The notes below the pieces were generated by a model, which was given only the letters and a program-made list of their open reading frames with translations, did no database searches and was not told the DNA's origin. The position numbers and the translations under genes were made by a program. Shown here piece by piece: positions 22,727-25,286 of a stretch of 25,286 nt of DNA. The stretch's first letter is position 1. Each line of letters begins with the position of its first letter. Source of the stretch: an uncultured Eubacterium sp. (GTDB taxonomy: Bacteria; Bacillota; Clostridia; Lachnospirales; Lachnospiraceae); contig CAJTVR010000067.1 of NCBI GenBank assembly GCA_910580075.1, positions 1-25,286 of the forward strand, read 5' to 3'.

Positions 22727-22755
22727 ATCATAGTACTGCCGGGAAAATTTGTCAA
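22727..22755 (-). promoter_or_regulatory. Promoter of the fab operon
   Basis: Consensus TTGACA, a 17-nt spacer and TATGAT lie on the minus strand about 95 nt before the acpP ATG. This is the strongest sigma-A-type promoter in the window and the only clear one for the nine-gene operon. Confidence 0.88.
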
Positions 22756-22960
22756 GACGAAAATATGGAAATTTTTTGCTGGGAGTGAATGCCCGTAACA
22801 GCTCAGCTTGTCTGTACGGTTACGAACACCCGGAAATTCTGCATCAGGCAGACCTGCCCCTGGCAGAACAGAGCTGTCTTTATAATGTATGCTTCAATCA
22901 GAAATCTTACAGTACCGGGCCGCACTGCAGCCTGTATATGCTATGAGGTTTAAAAACTGC
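22756..22960. other. Intergenic stretch without recognisable feature
   Basis: Between the fab promoter and the plus-strand promoter at 22961 I see no gene, RNA motif or repeat. A 65-codon open frame on the plus strand lacks a ribosome binding site and family resemblance. Confidence 0.5.
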
Positions 22961-22990
22961 TTGACTTGCCTGTAAGCACAGGAATATACT
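22961..22990 (+). promoter_or_regulatory. Candidate promoter for the metallophosphoesterase operon
   Basis: TTGACT and TATACT are separated by 18 nt. The leader to the ATG at 23116 would be about 120 nt and contains repeated ATGCAAATA motifs (near 23070 and 23090) of unknown meaning. Confidence 0.6.
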
Positions 22991-23115
22991 CATAGAAATA
23001 ACTGGCAGAAAACAAATCTGAAACTCTGGTTTCTATCCTGACAGGGCGGTATTTACAGCTACTGCAGAAATGCAAATAAAACTATTAACATGCAAATAGA
23101 AAGGATACGGCAGCA

Positions 23116-24255
23116 ATGGCCATTTTTCTCATTTTATCAGGAGTTTTAATGACACTGTGCGGGATTTATCTATACATCATAATACAAAGGTTTCTGAGCA
23201 TGTTTCCGGCAGGAGGAAAAACATGGCTGAAGAAAATGACTGCAGCTGTTACAGCGCTGCTGCTTGTGCTCAGTTCGCTAAATCTGTTTGGAACCGGAGC
23301 ACTGCTTGTGCTGCATTTTATCGCTGCTTCAGCTGTAACGGATCTTGTCCGGCTGCTGGTGAAAAAAGCTGGATACAGAATTCCTGATCTATGGGACAGG
23401 CTGTACCGCTGCAGCGTCCCGGCACTTGTGATTACCTCTGCGATCATGGGGTATGCATATGTGAACATGCATCACATAATCGTTACAAAATATGAAGTAC
23501 CTGTAGAAAAAGAAATACGCGAAGAAGGATACCGGATTGTATTTCTGTCAGATCTGCATTTCGGGACAACCATGAACCAGGAAAAACTGCTGGAACTCTG
23601 CAGTCGCATGGAAGCGGAACATCCTGACCTGGTAGTGCTCGGAGGCGATATTGTAGATGAAGCGACATCTTTGAAAGAAGTAAAACAGGCATTCCAGGCT
23701 CTCGCGCAGATTCAGAGTACATACGGAACGTATTATGTATACGGCAATCATGACAAAGGCCGGTATGCCGAAGACTGCGAGTTTACAGCGGCAGGCCTTA
23801 CAGAAGCAGCCAGGAATGCAGGCGTATACATCCTTGAAGATGATACTGTGATGCCGAATGAAGAATTATCAATATCCGGACGGCGTGACCGGTCTGACGC
23901 TGTTATGGAAAAAATCCCCAGACAGGATTCCGCGGCACTTTTAGACGGTATCCCGCAGACTGCCGTTCACATTATAGCAGACCACCAGCCCCGGGATATG
24001 GAAGAAAATGCAGCGGCCGGATTCGATTTCATGCTGAGCGGACATACCCATGCAGGACAGATGTGGCCGGTGGGGCTGATTACGGAACTATTTGATAAAC
24101 GCACTGTGAATTACGGCATAAAATCTTTTGGAGACATGCAGTTAATCGTATCATCAGGAGCCGGCGGATGGGGATATCCGCTTCGGACGGGCAGACATAG
24201 TGAATTTGCAGTAATTTCTATCTGCCCGGAACGCACATCAGAAATTAAAAACTGA
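23116..24255 (+). CDS. Membrane-anchored metallophosphoesterase
   Basis: The N-terminal 120 residues hold about four hydrophobic segments (roughly 1-25, 42-57, 60-80 and 100-118). A calcineurin-like phosphoesterase domain follows with all metal motifs: DLHFG (Asp146, His148), GGDIVD (Asp178), GNHD (Asn211, His212), ADHQP (His290) and GHTHAGQ (His310, His312). The layout is that of YkuE/YaeI-type enzymes. The catalytic domain could face either side of the membrane; the substrate is unknown. AAAGGA lies about 10 nt upstream of the ATG, with no better alternative start. The downstream gene begins 21 bp after the stop and is probably co-transcribed. Confidence 0.9.
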   Translation: MAIFLILSGVLMTLCGIYLYIIIQRFLSMFPAGGKTWLKKMTAAVTALLLVLSSLNLFGTGALLVLHFIAASAVTDLVRLLVKKAGYRIPDLWDRLYRCSVPALVITSAIMGYAYVNMHHIIVTKYEVPVEKEIREEGYRIVFLSDLHFGTTMNQEKLLELCSRMEAEHPDLVVLGGDIVDEATSLKEVKQAFQALAQIQSTYGTYYVYGNHDKGRYAEDCEFTAAGLTEAARNAGVYILEDDTVMPNEELSISGRRDRSDAVMEKIPRQDSAALLDGIPQTAVHIIADHQPRDMEENAAAGFDFMLSGHTHAGQMWPVGLITELFDKRTVNYGIKSFGDMQLIVSSGAGGWGYPLRTGRHSEFAVISICPERTSEIKN

Positions 24256-24276
24256 CTGTAATTAAGGAGGAAATCT

Positions 24277-25176
24277 ATGACAGAAATATTATTTGGCGAA
24301 AGTGAAGCAGCTTCCATGAAATGTGCAAAAGGCAGCGGCGGCATCATCGGGCCAATGGCTGTTACCGGCCATGCATCTTATACGCCGCCCGTAAAAAAGA
24401 AATGGTCCGGCGTGCCCGGCTCGCCTGACGAAGTGCTCTGCTTAGGCTACATGCTGGATATCGGCAGCCTGCAGTATCCGGCAGAAAGCCCGCAGCGAAA
24501 ACACATTCTTCTGCAGATGCAGGGAATTCGGACGGACGAATCAAAAAAGCCGCAAAACCCAGACGATCAGGAAAGGCTGGAGGCTCTTCAGAACCTTCAA
24601 AAGTATGACAGAGACTACGCAAAATTAAAAGAGATCGCGGCAGGCGGCGGCGCTGTGCGTATCTGGTTCAGCAGAAGGACACCATATTCGTATTGCGGAT
24701 TGTGCTGGCTGTGCCATGAACTGGCCAGGACAAAAGCTGACATATATGTCATTGACCTGCCAGAATATGAAGTGCATGCAGACTATATTGTACACCATAA
24801 AAGCTGGGGCGAAATAGAATGCGAGCGGTTCAGTACGTATCTGAACAGGCAGAAAAAACTAACCTGTTTAGAAAAGCGTATGTATGAATCAGAATGGATG
24901 GAAGCCGCAGCATCAGGCAGTGTGCTCAGAGCCATTGTAAACGGAACGCTGATGGGCGTGCCTGAAGAATTTTATGATTTTCTGATTCTAAACAGGCTTA
25001 CCAGTCAGCCGGAAAAAGAAGCCAGAATTATCGGGGATATTCTCGGAAAATCGCAAAACGGAGTCGGAGACTGGTGGTACGCTTACCGGATACAGAAGCT
25101 GATTGAAAGCGGAATGATCGGGATTGCGGAGGATAGCGGTGAAGAGTATGCGCGTGTTATTTATAAATGTGTTTGA
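24277..25176 (+). CDS. DUF1835/DUF3658-type conserved protein
   Basis: The 299-residue soluble protein begins MTEILFGESEAASMKCAK, the usual start of DUF1835 proteins. It contains the central WFSRRTPYSYCGLCWLCHEL segment and a C-terminal DUF3658-like helical part (VNGTLMGVPEEFYDFLIL). Length is normal. The biochemical role of the family is unknown to me. AGGAGG is 8 nt before the ATG. It forms a two-gene unit with the metallophosphoesterase. No signal peptide or membrane segment is seen. The family name is from memory of its signature sequence. Confidence 0.8.
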   Translation: MTEILFGESEAASMKCAKGSGGIIGPMAVTGHASYTPPVKKKWSGVPGSPDEVLCLGYMLDIGSLQYPAESPQRKHILLQMQGIRTDESKKPQNPDDQERLEALQNLQKYDRDYAKLKEIAAGGGAVRIWFSRRTPYSYCGLCWLCHELARTKADIYVIDLPEYEVHADYIVHHKSWGEIECERFSTYLNRQKKLTCLEKRMYESEWMEAAASGSVLRAIVNGTLMGVPEEFYDFLILNRLTSQPEKEARIIGDILGKSQNGVGDWWYAYRIQKLIESGMIGIAEDSGEEYARVIYKCV

Positions 25177-25186
25177 ATAATAGATA

Positions 25187-25286
25187 TCCCGGACGCCGGG
25201 AAGAGACACTTTTTCCTTTTTCTGTTCCGCCTGCAAACAGTAAGAAATTCTAAATTTTCTGCTTCAAGGCTGTGGCAGCGGACGGA
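25187..25286 (+). repeat. Dispersed repeat unit at the right edge, with terminator-like head
   Basis: The unit starts TCCCGGACGCCGGGA, which folds into a 6-bp stem followed after a few bases by CTTTTTCCTTTTT, so it may end the upstream transcript. It continues CCGCCTGCAAACAGTAAGAA to GGCAGCGGACGGA at the window end. It is nearly identical to the reverse copy at 3791-3897. The element is probably cut off by the window. Confidence 0.75.

Noticed and set aside
24988..25236. 82-codon minus-strand frame at the right edge
   Set aside because: It starts in the dispersed repeat and runs antisense through the DUF1835 gene.

Overview
The window looks like chromosomal DNA from an anaerobic Clostridia member, most likely Lachnospiraceae (Blautia/Ruminococcus-like). 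The grounds are an oxygen-sensitive glycyl-radical enzyme, a ferredoxin-type aldo/keto reductase, a fused AccD-AccA carboxyltransferase, a FabK-type type II fatty acid operon, strong AGGAGG ribosome binding sites and moderate GC. This assignment rests on gene content and recalled family patterns; no database search was run.

Layout. (1) 1-3480, minus strand: a nucleoside-catabolism operon udp-cdd-deoB followed by a Crp/Fnr-type regulator, with a tiny reading frame at the left edge. (2) 3530-4330: a gene-poor patch holding copies of a dispersed repeat in inverted orientation, short possible gene remnants, and a repeat-type hairpin that terminates the next gene. (3) 4367-6026, minus: a YjjI-family glycyl-radical enzyme without its activase. 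(4) 6169-9539, plus: an intracellular GH13 amylase-type glycosidase with a long Ala/Ser/Asp-rich tail, a second copy of the hairpin element, and an aldo/keto reductase with two 4Fe-4S motifs. (5) 9550-13621, minus: a complete riboflavin operon ribD-ribE-ribBA-ribH behind an FMN riboswitch with a terminator-type expression platform. RibD carries an unusual C-terminal tail of six decapeptide repeats. (6) 13787-14372: a 68-residue small gene, a terminator, a truncated start of what looks like a DnaJ-like mobile-element protein, and a large imperfect inverted repeat. (7) 14436-22755, minus: a fatty acid synthesis operon acpP-fabK-fabD-fabG-fabF-fabZ-accDA-fabH-fabT, with a clear promoter and a FabT-like palindrome ahead of acpP. 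accB and accC are not in the cluster. (8) 22961-25176, plus: a membrane-anchored metallophosphoesterase and a DUF1835-type protein. (9) The right edge runs into another copy of the dispersed repeat.

How the genes work together. Cdd, Udp and DeoB turn cytidine and uridine into ribose-5-phosphate. The Rib proteins form the whole path from GTP and ribulose-5-phosphate to riboflavin, controlled by FMN. The fab genes make and elongate malonyl-ACP-derived chains under likely FabT feedback. The main curiosities are structural. Short tandem duplications occur at or after gene 3' ends (ribD, acpP-fabK) and inside the amylase tail. Two dispersed palindromic repeat families are present, one placed as terminators. 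A yjjI gene lies beside nucleoside-catabolism genes, echoing the yjjI-deo neighbourhood of E. coli. No clear new defence or mobile system is visible.
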